Shown in pieces: positions 33,787 to 43,189 of a stretch of 64,000 nucleotides of DNA. Location of the stretch: contig NZ_JAUDRH010000012.1 in assembly GCF_030381805.1 (NCBI RefSeq), positions 62,001-126,000 of the forward strand. Direction: 5' to 3'. The notes beneath the pieces are model-generated. The model was not told where the DNA came from. It did no database searches and was given only the letters and a program-made list of their open reading frames with translations. Source of the DNA: Chlorogloeopsis sp. ULAP01 (GTDB lineage Bacteria > Cyanobacteriota > Cyanobacteriia > Cyanobacteriales > Nostocaceae). Made by a program: the position numbers and the translations under genes. Each line of letters starts with the position of its first letter. Positions within the stretch are counted from its first letter, which is position 1.

Positions 33787-34866
33787 TTAATTACAGCGTA
33801 GTTTATCAGGATTGATTTGAAACTGTATACTGGTCATCTTCCGCTTTCCAGGTAGCTCTTGAGCATCCAAAATATACCCAAGAGCTTGCAGTTCCTCTAT
33901 AGTCCGCCACAGAATTTGGTTGTTCCTAGACAGGTTACTGCCCAACAGATCTAAATTTTTGAACAGATATTGCTTAGAAATCACTAAATATTGTGCATCA
34001 ATTAGCTTATCCCATTTCATTCGGCTAGCAAGATAAACTAGTAGTTTCATCTTGTAGTCATGCTTGGCATTACTCCCCAGCTTCTGCTTAGTGTCTATGC
34101 TGTTGGAAAACAGTATGTAATCTCCTGTTCGCTCCGATCCCTCAAAGAATTCCAGCGCCACCGTATAAGCATCTGCCAGTTCATAAGTGTAATCGGCAGC
34201 CTTGGCTAAATCGAAGTCTCGTGGCACATTGTCGATTTCGTAATCTCGGATGCGGAGGATACTTTTGACGATGACCTTCGCTCCCATTGTGTTGCCTTTT
34301 TTCAAAGACTTAGCGAACACTAGCTCAGTTCTATGGAGAGCAACCAAGTCTTGATTAAGCTGCGATCGCGACCTGGCTGTGAAACTACCATCCTTAGCAC
34401 GGGTATAGCCCAAGCTTTCTAACAGATCATTGGATCGAAAAGAAACAAGACTTCCGTTGTCCTGTTCTCGCGCTTCCTTGTACAAAAACAGCACAATCGC
34501 AACCTGCCGTGGATTTAAAAAGGTTAGCAATGCTTTAAATAAGCGCTGAACTCGGCGATCCTGAATCTTCTCCAGTCCCTTACTAATTCCCTCTTCTGTA
34601 CAAACTTTCAGATTTAAGTTGGCATACTGGGCTTTCAGTTCCTCCCACTCCTGAGCAGAAAGTTCTTCTAATTGAACACGACGAGTCAATGCGACTTCGC
34701 TCTCGTCTTTAGGGTCAGCGTTAACTCGCATTTCTAAATAATAACCATCTGCATCAGCACGGAGAATGGGCTGTTGTACATCAGGGTTTCTAATTGATGC
34801 TCCTGCTCTAGGCAATACCATCAGCAGTTGTCCATCCACGGGAAAAGCGGTATGTTCCTTACTCAC
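33787..34866 (-). CDS. rep: Plasmid replication initiator (Rep)
   Basis: 359 residues. Helical, basic winged-helix-like segments (FNALLTFLNPRQVAIVLFLY-like; SRNNQILWRTIEELQALGY) suit an initiator that binds iterons. The adjacent array of ten iterons, starting 104 bp upstream of its start codon, makes the identification strong although I cannot name the Rep family. It binds the iterons, melts the origin and recruits the primase-helicase on the other side. The first 90 residues are acidic and may be regulatory. Confidence 0.72.
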   Translation of the reverse strand: MSKEHTAFPVDGQLLMVLPRAGASIRNPDVQQPILRADADGYYLEMRVNADPKDESEVALTRRVQLEELSAQEWEELKAQYANLNLKVCTEEGISKGLEKIQDRRVQRLFKALLTFLNPRQVAIVLFLYKEAREQDNGSLVSFRSNDLLESLGYTRAKDGSFTARSRSQLNQDLVALHRTELVFAKSLKKGNTMGAKVIVKSILRIRDYEIDNVPRDFDLAKAADYTYELADAYTVALEFFEGSERTGDYILFSNSIDTKQKLGSNAKHDYKMKLLVYLASRMKWDKLIDAQYLVISKQYLFKNLDLLGSNLSRNNQILWRTIEELQALGYILDAQELPGKRKMTSIQFQINPDKLRCN

Positions 34867-34969
34867 AACTATTACCTAATTATTGAGCAAATTTTATCAA
34901 GTCTGCCAGTTCTAAGCTGCCACACCTCCATAAATCAATAACAGTCTTAGTTAACAAATCTTTATGAAG

Positions 34970-35283
34970 ACCTGTGATTCCGGCGTATGATTTTCACGCT
35001 TTTACCTGTGACTCCGGCGTATAGTTTTACCTGTGACTCCGGCGTATAAACATCCCGTTGACCTGTGACTCCGGCGTATAGTTTTACCTGTGACTCCGGC
35101 GTATAGTTTTTTGACTCAATTTTTTGAAAGGCTAATACTGCAAACTATCCAAACATTGACCTGTGATTCCGGCGTATAGTTTTACCTGTGACTCCGGCGT
35201 ATAAACATCCCGTTGACCTGTGATTCCGGCGTATAGTTTTACCTGTGACTCCGGCGTATGAGCCACCTGTGACTCCGGCGTAT
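34970..35283. repeat. oriV: Replication origin: ten 19-bp iterons
   Basis: Ten direct copies of ACCTGTGAYTCCGGCGTAT start at 34970, 35004, 35029, 35061, 35086, 35159, 35184, 35216, 35241 and 35265. Only the Y position varies (C or T). They form two groups of five separated by an AT-rich 54-bp segment (35105-35158). Within groups the steps are mostly 25 and 32 bp, with repeated spacers AGTTTT and AAACATCCCGTTG. This is the plasmid origin and also the likely Rep autoregulation site. Confidence 0.93.
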
Positions 35284-35735
35284 AAGCGATTTTGCCCCCT
35301 TGATATCAAAATCTTTCAATGCTAAGTTTCAAATTTGACAGCCTGCTCGTCATGACTGTCGTCATTTAAAAAGCCGAGGAGAACAGCAATGGTTCTCTCC
35401 CGACTTACCTGAAGACTAGGACTTTGTTAAAGTCAACGCAGTGCCAGCCGCGTGGAACAAAAGCCCAGATATACAACTATCTAGACTTTAACAAAATTCC
35501 CGCTAAATGGTAAGCGCAGAGAACTTTACTTTTGCTGCTGCTCGGCTCCGTAAACTAAAAATTCACGGAGTTCGCGATCAATGGAAGTAAGCTCTAAGAA
35601 AATTGCATTATTTGACTTTATTAAGCTAAATATTGGCATTAAACAGACTTATTTCGCTATTTATTCTATATATCGTAATTATGCATTCACCATCTTCTCT
35701 AAGTTCATGTTCGCTTTGAACGAGGAGGGCGCTCA
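35284..35735. other. Origin-side intergenic region with inverted repeats
   Basis: Contains a small hairpin GAGAAC/GTTCTC (about 35379-35397) and a perfect 12-bp pair, TTTGTTAAAGTC (35423-35434) and GACTTTAACAAA (35484-35495). An AT-rich stretch at 35600-35690 leads to the primase-helicase gene; this may be the melting region. Confidence 0.45.
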
Positions 35736-38700
35736 GTGATGATTACACAGCTTTCAGCATTTGAAATTGATACCTCACAAGCGATTAAGCAGCTAGAACT
35801 TTTGGGATATCAGCGAGGTGATGCTATTTATGTTCGGGCTTTCTTGCCTAAAGAAGACCCCCGTTACGCTCCTAACACAGGACGCAAAGCTGATAAACTC
35901 AACTTCAAACAAATTTTGCAGTGGCAGCAGCAGGGTTACGGCATATATTTTGTGATTAACGGCGGTGGCCATAAAGATGAAGACGTTCAACTGTGCCGTG
36001 CAGTCTTTATTGAGCATGATGACCTGGAAATAGAGTTACAGAAAGATTTGTGGCAAACACTTTCGCTACCAGAACCAACCTTTCAAATCCAGACTCGCAA
36101 ATCCGTGCATTCTTACTGGGTGTTTGAAAAACCCATCCCAGTTGAAGAGTGGAAGCAGTTGCAAAATGATCTACTAACCTACACTGGTGCTGACCCAGCC
36201 ATCAAAAATCCCAGTCGGGTGATGCGATTAGCTGGTGCGTGGCACATCAAGCCAGGGGAAAAGCCGCAAAGGTGCGATATCATCTCCCAGTCTGGTATTA
36301 GGTACACATATGAAAAATTGCGTTCCTCTGTGCCGTTATCGCAGAATCCTGAGTTAGTCCAACGAGAGCGTAAAACAGTGCAATCAGCAGCCAGTGCTTT
36401 TGCACACGAGCAACAGTACACTCGGTATGAAGATATCTCTGTACCAGTGCCAGTTGCAGTGCCGCTCGAAGTCTGTCTCTCCAAAGAGTCTCGTACTCTG
36501 CTCAACTTTGGGGTAAACGAGGGGGGTCGTAATACCAATGGAGCCAAACTAGCACGAGACTTAATTGGCACTGCCAATTATCTTACTAACATCGGTCAGC
36601 AGTTTGACGGCGACCCACAGCTACTGTTGCAGGACTACGCTAGTCGTTGTAACCCACCGCTACCAGCTAAAGAAGTTGATGCTATCTGGAAGTCAGCCGA
36701 AAAAGACCGCCCTAAACCCAGCTGTACTCCTTTATGTGTGGAAACCTGTATTAAGGCTTGGTACTGGAACACTTATATTAAGCCGAATCAAAATTTCTTG
36801 GCTAGTTCTGGTAAACCTGCTAGAAATCCTGGGTTTGGTAATGTTTCCAGTGTTGGGAAAAAGCCGCTTATTTCAGATGCCGCACTGCACGAACGCATTC
36901 TAGAAATTTTGAGCAGTTGTGATTCCGAGTCAGGGCAAGCGATCGCATTGATGGAGTTGGCGGCTTCGGTGGGGTGTCCCTATCGGCAGATTGAGCAGCT
37001 AGTTAAGCTACTTACTTTTGAAGTAGATTTACAAACTGACACTTTAGTTGCCACGCAGAAGCTTTCATCTTTGCTTAAAACTCATCCTCACCAACTTGAC
37101 CTTACCCGATTGCTTGAACCTCAGTTCGCCCAACTTCTGATTGATACCGCTAAGGCCATGCCGACAGCTCCTGAATTTTTATTTACGACACTCTTGGGAA
37201 CTGCGGCATCTCGAATTGGATCGGCAGCGCGAGTAATTGTAAAGCCATCCGCAAAGTACGCTCAACCGATGGTGATGTGGACGAGCATTGTAGCTGAATC
37301 TGGTTCTATGAAAACTCCAGCCCAACGGTTAATTATCGATCCCTTAGTGGAATTAGAAGCTGAGGCTTTTGAGCGCTATCGGATGGAACTAGCTGATTAC
37401 AACAAGCTGCAAACAGTGGGTAAAAGCAAAAAGCAGGACGACTCACAACAGGAGCCAGCAATAGCACCCACTCGCCAGCGCTATCTAACTAAGGACAGCA
37501 CACTAGAAACATTGCAGCGAATTCATAGTGAAAATCCTCGCGGACTGCTGTACTACCGGGATGAACTAGCAGGGTTATTCAAAGCCCGTAATCAATATCG
37601 CGGTGGTTTAGGGGCTGATGAAGAGCAGGAACTCGATCAATTCAATGGGTCTGCAATTATCTACGACCGCTCAGACAAATCTGTATGCTTACCTAAAAGT
37701 GCCATCTCACGTACAGGCAGCATCCAGTGGGAAGTTTTAGCTACTATAATGGGTGACCACAACGACTGCAACGGCAATTTTGCCCGATGGCTGTTCTGTG
37801 CTGCAAAGTCTCCCAAACGTTATCTGCGGTTAGTTGGAGAAAATACTGCTGTCGATACTGGTATCTCTCAAGGACTACGTCAACTTTACATAAAACTCGG
37901 CCAGGTGCCAGAACAAGATTACTTCCTAAGCACGGAAGCGGCTATGTTGTTTGAGGCGTGGCAGCATTCTCTCGTAGATGTCCAAGTTGCTGAGGAATCT
38001 TATGGACTGAGGGTAGTCTACCCCAAGATTGAAGCTTACACCACAAGGTTGGCACTGTGGCTACACATCGTCAATGCTGTCTTAAGGGGTGAAACTCCGA
38101 GTCAAGTCATCTGTGGTGACACGATGGAAAAGGCCATTGAGCTAGCAGCTTATTTCCTGTGGCAGCATAAATTAATTCATGCTCAAAACTCTCCAGAATC
38201 TGGGCTGACATCTTGGGGTCTGAAAATACAGAAAGTGGCTGAACGTCTGGGAGGGGCTACAGCTTCCATGCTCAAGAGTAGCATCCGCGCTTTCCGCAAA
38301 AAACCGACTTTTGAAATCCGGCGACTGATGGAAATGATGGCAGCAGCAGGTTGGGGTCGTGTTGAAAATAAAGGGTCTAACTTAGTCTACGTGCCAAATG
38401 GTGTGCCACTGAGTGAGATTGACAAAATTGACATAAATTTGACACCTGTGTCAATCCAAAAAACCCAAAGCACTCCTGGATTTGACAAAGAAATTGACTC
38501 ATTTGACATAAATCTTAAGGCACCTGTTTCTTCAGAGAAAGTCACTAACTGCCACTCAAATTCCTCATTACGATTGGAAGATGTAGAGTTACGTCAATTT
38601 GTCAATTCAAACGCTCAAATGCCCACCGAAGAAGGCACTGACTTGATTGACAATAACTGTCAATTGGAGCGTCAATTGTCAACGGATGAATGGTCAAATA

Positions 38701-39056
38701 TAGAATTTCTAGGCAATAGTCACGATCATGATTCATCTCGGTTGCTTCGAGGAAATGATGTACCAACTCCTCTGCCATCAAATGGTAATGTTACGGAAGC
38801 ACTAGTTGACTTAAATTTCCCGAATGCTACCGCCAAGACAGAGCAAGACGTGAACCCAACAGTTACAGGTAGGAAATCAAACAATCGCAAGCTTCAGCCA
38901 GTCGAAATTTTGACGGCAGCTGGGGAGTGGATTGGTGGGTATTTTATTGATGCTTGTGTCACTGTTGCCAATTTAGTAGGGCGATTTAGTTTATTTGATG
39001 CAGAGGGGAGAATGCATGTCTTTGAAGGACAAATCCGAAGAGCATCATCAGGCTAG
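35736..39056 (+). CDS. Primase-helicase fusion (RepB-like primase, PriCT-like and DUF3987 regions)
   Basis: 1106 residues. The N-terminal third resembles plasmid primase/RepB domains: AVFIEHDDL (acidic metal site, 93-96), TRKSVHSYWVFEKPI (His125) and NPSRVMRLAGAWHIKPG. A PriCT-like helical unit follows (GGRNTNGAKLARDLIG... DAIWKSAEKDRP). The centre matches DUF3987: FLFTTLLGTAASRIGSAARV, a P-loop-like AESGSMKTPAQRLI, and YYRDELAGLFKARNQY. The last 250 residues are low-complexity, ending in a small SH3-like segment (WIGGYFIDACVTVANLVGRF). It stands beside Rep and the iterons, so it probably primes and unwinds at the origin. Confidence 0.75.
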   Translation: MMITQLSAFEIDTSQAIKQLELLGYQRGDAIYVRAFLPKEDPRYAPNTGRKADKLNFKQILQWQQQGYGIYFVINGGGHKDEDVQLCRAVFIEHDDLEIELQKDLWQTLSLPEPTFQIQTRKSVHSYWVFEKPIPVEEWKQLQNDLLTYTGADPAIKNPSRVMRLAGAWHIKPGEKPQRCDIISQSGIRYTYEKLRSSVPLSQNPELVQRERKTVQSAASAFAHEQQYTRYEDISVPVPVAVPLEVCLSKESRTLLNFGVNEGGRNTNGAKLARDLIGTANYLTNIGQQFDGDPQLLLQDYASRCNPPLPAKEVDAIWKSAEKDRPKPSCTPLCVETCIKAWYWNTYIKPNQNFLASSGKPARNPGFGNVSSVGKKPLISDAALHERILEILSSCDSESGQAIALMELAASVGCPYRQIEQLVKLLTFEVDLQTDTLVATQKLSSLLKTHPHQLDLTRLLEPQFAQLLIDTAKAMPTAPEFLFTTLLGTAASRIGSAARVIVKPSAKYAQPMVMWTSIVAESGSMKTPAQRLIIDPLVELEAEAFERYRMELADYNKLQTVGKSKKQDDSQQEPAIAPTRQRYLTKDSTLETLQRIHSENPRGLLYYRDELAGLFKARNQYRGGLGADEEQELDQFNGSAIIYDRSDKSVCLPKSAISRTGSIQWEVLATIMGDHNDCNGNFARWLFCAAKSPKRYLRLVGENTAVDTGISQGLRQLYIKLGQVPEQDYFLSTEAAMLFEAWQHSLVDVQVAEESYGLRVVYPKIEAYTTRLALWLHIVNAVLRGETPSQVICGDTMEKAIELAAYFLWQHKLIHAQNSPESGLTSWGLKIQKVAERLGGATASMLKSSIRAFRKKPTFEIRRLMEMMAAAGWGRVENKGSNLVYVPNGVPLSEIDKIDINLTPVSIQKTQSTPGFDKEIDSFDINLKAPVSSEKVTNCHSNSSLRLEDVELRQFVNSNAQMPTEEGTDLIDNNCQLERQLSTDEWSNIEFLGNSHDHDSSRLLRGNDVPTPLPSNGNVTEALVDLNFPNATAKTEQDVNPTVTGRKSNNRKLQPVEILTAAGEWIGGYFIDACVTVANLVGRFSLFDAEGRMHVFEGQIRRASSG

Positions 39057-39226
39057 GTGCAAGCACAACTTTAACACCTACTTTTGTTACATTTATCGCA
39101 GTATCTTGTGTTCAATTTTACTCAAAAGTAAGGGGGTGAGACATACTGTAAAAACGGATAATAACTGTATATTAAGCTGAGAATTTCCCGTACAAAAGTT
39201 TCAGCTGTTTTTAAAAGGTATCAATT

Positions 39227-40225
39227 ATGACAGTTGGAAAACTTAAATTAAAACCCGGTCAAGAAGTTAATGCAAATAAAAGTGACAAACGGGTAAAAAG
39301 AAGTGATAGTGAAATTTCAGTCACCACAACCTGTAATTCTTCTGAACAAGAGTCAGTAGAGCACGAACCCAAACCAAGGGAAGAATTTGCAACAGAGTCA
39401 GAATTACCGACGGCTGATACTGTAGTTGTTGCGGTCGAAGTGCTGGAAGAGCTAACCGAGGAGGAAAAAGCTGATCGTCACAGATTGGAACTAAAAATAG
39501 AACGGGCATTTTATGAAGCGGGTTGTGCCTTGAGGGAACTGCGGGAACGGCGGCTATACCGAAGTACTCATAGAACTTTTGAGGAATACTGCCGCGATCG
39601 CTTTAATTATAGTCGCGACACTGCTTACCTGAAGATTGCGGCTGCTGTTGTCTATGACAATATTCAGAAATTTTTGCCGACCATTGGTCGGCAAACTCCC
39701 ATGCCGACCAACGAACGTCAGTTACGTGATTTAGCTAAAGCAAATTTTGAACCAGAACTTCAAGCGGCTGCATGGTTGCAGGGTGTAGAAGAAGCTGGCG
39801 GTAAAGTTCCTAGCGGACGCATTATTAAGGGAATTGTGGAACAGCTCAAGGAAAAGCCTCTGCTTCTTGCCAGTGATTTTTGCCAAATAGGTGAGGTGTT
39901 TACCTTAACTAGGTTAGAGGGTACTGAACGCAAATATAATGGCTGTTGGGCGATCGCAGTTGCCCTTAAAGAATTTAGTGTAGAAGTGGACGTTCATGAC
40001 ACTACTCTAAACGTGAAACCTGAAAACCTTAACAAAATTGATTCTCCGGAAGTACATCGCCAACTACCACAAATTAAAAAACGCATTAAGCGTTTGCGCG
40101 ATTATGGAATACTAGATCGCTGTGCTTATACAGTGTTGGAGTCTCTGGGACGACAGACTTACTTGACCCCAGTCGAGGAAGGCTTGTTGGAATGGTTGGA
40201 GAAATATTATGGGGTTGATAGCTGA
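39227..40225 (+). CDS. Plasmid DNA-binding-type protein next to the primase-helicase
   Basis: 332 residues. A disordered acidic N-terminus (1-80) precedes a domain with FYEAGCALRELRERRLYRST, then FEEYCRDRFNYSRDTAYLKIAA, a pattern shared with plasmid and phage DNA-binding proteins in which this stretch leads to a helix-turn-helix. The middle part (GGKVPSGRIIKGIVEQLKEK) is ParB-helix-turn-helix-like. A C-terminal helical domain ends EEGLLEWLEKYYG. Probably a copy-number or partition accessory factor; the precise function is unknown. Confidence 0.55.
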   Translation: MTVGKLKLKPGQEVNANKSDKRVKRSDSEISVTTTCNSSEQESVEHEPKPREEFATESELPTADTVVVAVEVLEELTEEEKADRHRLELKIERAFYEAGCALRELRERRLYRSTHRTFEEYCRDRFNYSRDTAYLKIAAAVVYDNIQKFLPTIGRQTPMPTNERQLRDLAKANFEPELQAAAWLQGVEEAGGKVPSGRIIKGIVEQLKEKPLLLASDFCQIGEVFTLTRLEGTERKYNGCWAIAVALKEFSVEVDVHDTTLNVKPENLNKIDSPEVHRQLPQIKKRIKRLRDYGILDRCAYTVLESLGRQTYLTPVEEGLLEWLEKYYGVDS

Positions 40226-40272
40226 AACATAATAACTGGTCGATAGCAAAGCATCAAACGAGTATAAATAAT

Positions 40273-40315
40273 TTGACATCCTCTCCCGCTAATCCTGACG
40301 GGATGTAGCGGGAGA
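40273..40315 (-). ncRNA. Predicted omega (re)RNA 3' scaffold of the second TnpB
   Basis: On the minus strand, just past the tnpB stop, CTCCCGCT and AGCGGGAG (40307-40314, 40283-40290) form a hairpin, closing with GGATGTCAA (40281-40273), the same end as in the first copy. The guide would start at 40272 and run downwards. The boundary is inferred. Confidence 0.55.
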
Positions 40316-40325
40316 TTCCCAAGCC

Positions 40326-41513
40326 TCACGAATTGGGTTTCTGTTTCTTTCCCTTACGGGTTTTTCGCAACTGCCCTTTAGCAAAATGTCTATCAGGTCT
40401 TATGTTCGCTCCACAGACTGTAACGGTGTATCCCACCGCCAAAATGTTTTTCGCTGCATTGATATCCCTGTCGTGGTGCGTCCCGCAGTTGGGGCAGTCC
40501 CACTTCCTGATATTCAACGGCAATTTTTCAACAATATGCCCACAGTTGCCACAGCGTTTGGTGCTAGGAAACCATCGATCAATCTTCACCAAGGTTCGAC
40601 CATACCATTTGGCTTTATATTCCAGTTGCCTCACCAATTCTCCCCATGCAGCATCGCTAATCGCACGGGCAAGCTTGGGATTCTTGACCATATTCTTAAC
40701 TACCAAATCCTCAACTACTATCGTTTGGTTTTCACGAATCAGTCGAGTTGTCAGTTTGTGCAGATGATCTTTCCTGGAATCAGAGATTTTAGCTTGAAGA
40801 CGAGCTACTTTGAGCCTTGCTTTATCTCGGTTACGAGAGGCTTTCTGTTTACGACTCAAAGACTTTTGGGCTTTCCTCAACTTTTGATAGTGTTTGTCAA
40901 AGGCTTTGGGATTAGCAATTTTCTCTCCTGTACTCAGAGTGACAAGGCTACTCACCCCAACATCTAGTCCAACAGTGCTATCGACTGGTTGCAAAGTTTC
41001 GTCAGATGGATCATTAATCCGCAAGCTGACAAACCAGCGTCCAGAAGGTTCAAGTTTAACAGTGATGGTACTAGGCTCGCATCCATTGGGCAGTTGCCTA
41101 GACCATTTAATTGGCAATGGTTGAGAACATTTAGCCAAGTAGACTTGCTCATCTTTCCATCGGAAAGCAGACTTGGTGAATTCTGCGCTGCCGCCACTGC
41201 GTTTCTTCTTGAAGTTGGGATATTTCGCCCTACCCGCAAAGAAGTTGGTGAACGCTGTTTGCAGATGTCTCAAGCCTTGTTGTAGTGGCACACAACTAAC
41301 CTCATTCAAAAACCGGAGGTCTTCAAGTTTTTTCCAAGAAGTCAACATAGCAGAAGACTGAACGTAGTCAATCTTCTCTTGCCTCTCGTACCAAGCTTCG
41401 GTTCTCGCTGCCAAAGCCTTGTTGAAAACCAGCCGCACACAACCAATTGTCCGGCGCAACATCTGTTCTTGCTCGGCAGTTGGATACACTCTGTAACGGT
41501 AGGCTTTTTCCAT
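40326..41513 (-). CDS. tnpB: TnpB (IS200/IS605-type RNA-guided nuclease), second type
   Basis: 395 residues. Starts KAYRYRVYPTAEQEQMLRRT. RuvC acids Asp184 in VGLDVGVSSL, Glu268 in IVVEDLVVKNM and Asp350 in HDRDINAAKN; zinc finger Cys321, Cys324, Cys340 and Cys343. It is distinct from the first TnpB (different N-terminus and HDRD in place of CRDW), so two element lineages are present. No tnpA is adjacent. The region upstream (41514-41760) contains hairpin-forming sequence, perhaps the left end. Confidence 0.93.
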   Translation of the reverse strand: MEKAYRYRVYPTAEQEQMLRRTIGCVRLVFNKALAARTEAWYERQEKIDYVQSSAMLTSWKKLEDLRFLNEVSCVPLQQGLRHLQTAFTNFFAGRAKYPNFKKKRSGGSAEFTKSAFRWKDEQVYLAKCSQPLPIKWSRQLPNGCEPSTITVKLEPSGRWFVSLRINDPSDETLQPVDSTVGLDVGVSSLVTLSTGEKIANPKAFDKHYQKLRKAQKSLSRKQKASRNRDKARLKVARLQAKISDSRKDHLHKLTTRLIRENQTIVVEDLVVKNMVKNPKLARAISDAAWGELVRQLEYKAKWYGRTLVKIDRWFPSTKRCGNCGHIVEKLPLNIRKWDCPNCGTHHDRDINAAKNILAVGYTVTVCGANIRPDRHFAKGQLRKTRKGKKQKPNS

Positions 41514-41830
41514 ACTTCACATTTTATCATTAAATCTGTGAAATACTTACAACCCGCTATCTACCAAAGTTTAACTACTCACTCGTCGCCCAAAGAGTCA
41601 CCTGTTGCTGCTTTGCAGCAATTCGGCTCAGGGATGAAGCTCCTCGCTCGTCCCCATTCCTCTCACCGCCAAGAAGATCGCTGTGGCGGGAGTCTCCTGG
41701 GGGTGTTAGTTCAAGCTCTGTAAGGGGTGAATTTATCAAGATTAGGTTGTAGAAGATGTTATATAAAACTTTGTTATTATCAATCTTCTACAACGTGGAT
41801 TCTACATAATTCTTGAAAACTGATGAGTAA
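41514..41830. other. Leader region upstream of the second tnpB
   Basis: G/C-rich for this window, with a perfect hairpin TTGCTGC-TTT-GCAGCAA (41605-41621). It probably includes the left end of the TnpB element. No open reading frame with recognisable product. Confidence 0.4.
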
Positions 41831-43117
41831 TTATTTAATAGACATTAGTTGTCTTTGTTGCAGCTTCTGAACAGCTTCTACCCATGCTGGTGCTCTTTTG
41901 CCATTAATGGGTGTAAGCTCTTGCCAGTGTTCTTGTAATTGGGCTTGTGTCATCTGAGGTAATTGAACATGCGCCCAATTGATAGCATCTTGGGGAGTTT
42001 TCCAATCTTTCCAAGGTTGCAGACTGTTCTTTTTAGTTGGAACTATCTCGATCAGGGTAGCTTCCAACCACAGGTGTGCTGCTTCATCCCGCATAAGATT
42101 TTGACGTGCCATTAGGAGTGCGATGCTTGATTGAATGCTGGTTGTACTCCACAATTGGGAGATGATTGTAAGTTCTTTCCAAGTGTCCTCCTCTAATTGA
42201 GTAAGATTTCTGCTATTGGGGTTAGTTTTGCAGACAAGTAGGTCTTTGAGGAAATTGACAAGACTGGTGTGGATGGTGGTTGGGTGCTTACCGCAGGTAA
42301 TCCAATCTTGGAGAATGCCCAAGTTACCCGTGATTTCCCCTTTGGCGATATTTTCACACAAAGTGAGTAAATCGTGTTCGGGAATTGTACCTGATAGTTC
42401 CCACACCCAATTAGGAGTAATTTCTCCATCGCCCAGTAAGGTTAGCTGATCGAGAAGTTTGATTGAGTCGCGCAGATGTCCTTTACAAGCTTTGGCGATC
42501 GCCGTAACTGCTGATAGTGTGATGTTAATGCTTTGGTGGTGAGCAACCTCTACTAGGTAATCTACAACTGCTCTTGGTGAAACCCTTCTAAAATCAAACT
42601 TCTGGCAGCGAGAGGTAATAGTTTCTGGTACTTTGTGTATCTCTGTCGTACAGAATACAAACACTACATGGACTGGCGGTTGTTCGACTGTCTTTAATAA
42701 TGCTTGCCACGATTGGTGAGACAGGGCATGACATTCATCCACTATCAGGATTTTGTACCTGCCCTCAATTGGTTTGAGTTGGAGGTTGGACACTATTTCA
42801 CGAATGTTATCTACACCAGAGTGGCTGGCAGCATCAAGTTCGGTTACATCTACAGATGAGGAATTTGTGATAGTTTGACATGAATTGCACTTTCCGCAAG
42901 GTTCAGTTGTAGCATTCTCCAATGATTGACAGTTAAGGGATTTGGCGAGAATACGGGCTGTACTGGTTTTACCCGTACCCTTGGGGCCGGTAAATAGGTA
43001 AGCGGGTGCAATTTTCCCACAGGCGATCGCATTACTCAAAGTGCGAACAATATGCTCTTGACCGATAATTTGTGAAAGTTGTTGGGGACGATACTTTAGA
43101 TGCAGTGGTGTGTACAT
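41831..43117 (-). CDS. dnaX: DNA polymerase III gamma/tau-like clamp-loader ATPase
   Basis: 428 residues. KYRPQQLSQIIGQEHIVRTL; Walker A GPKGTGKT (44-51); four zinc Cys (63, 74, 77, 80); Walker B IVDECHAL (about 125-132); and ITSRCQKFDFRR with the SRC finger (169-171). The C-terminal domain III collar follows; there is no long tau-specific polymerase-binding extension, so this is a gamma-length protein. It loads the clamp encoded by the next upstream gene. The plasmid also codes for delta and delta'. Confidence 0.92.
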   Translation of the reverse strand: MYTPLHLKYRPQQLSQIIGQEHIVRTLSNAIACGKIAPAYLFTGPKGTGKTSTARILAKSLNCQSLENATTEPCGKCNSCQTITNSSSVDVTELDAASHSGVDNIREIVSNLQLKPIEGRYKILIVDECHALSHQSWQALLKTVEQPPVHVVFVFCTTEIHKVPETITSRCQKFDFRRVSPRAVVDYLVEVAHHQSINITLSAVTAIAKACKGHLRDSIKLLDQLTLLGDGEITPNWVWELSGTIPEHDLLTLCENIAKGEITGNLGILQDWITCGKHPTTIHTSLVNFLKDLLVCKTNPNSRNLTQLEEDTWKELTIISQLWSTTSIQSSIALLMARQNLMRDEAAHLWLEATLIEIVPTKKNSLQPWKDWKTPQDAINWAHVQLPQMTQAQLQEHWQELTPINGKRAPAWVEAVQKLQQRQLMSIK

Positions 43118-43189
43118 ATTTTTAGACTGTCAAGTTTTATAAATGGAATTTGTGTATAACCAGCACTATTACTGGCTATACTTTTTGGT

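Noticed and set aside
34970..35283. Direct repeats resembling a CRISPR array
   Set aside because: The repeats are 19 bp and spacers only 5-15 bp, with spacers themselves repeated. No cas gene is near and a rep gene adjoins. These are iterons.
39227..40225. ParB call for the 332-residue protein
   Set aside because: A helix-turn-helix-like stretch is present, but the GERRxRA motif of ParB is absent, and a genuine ParB is encoded at 19592-20575.
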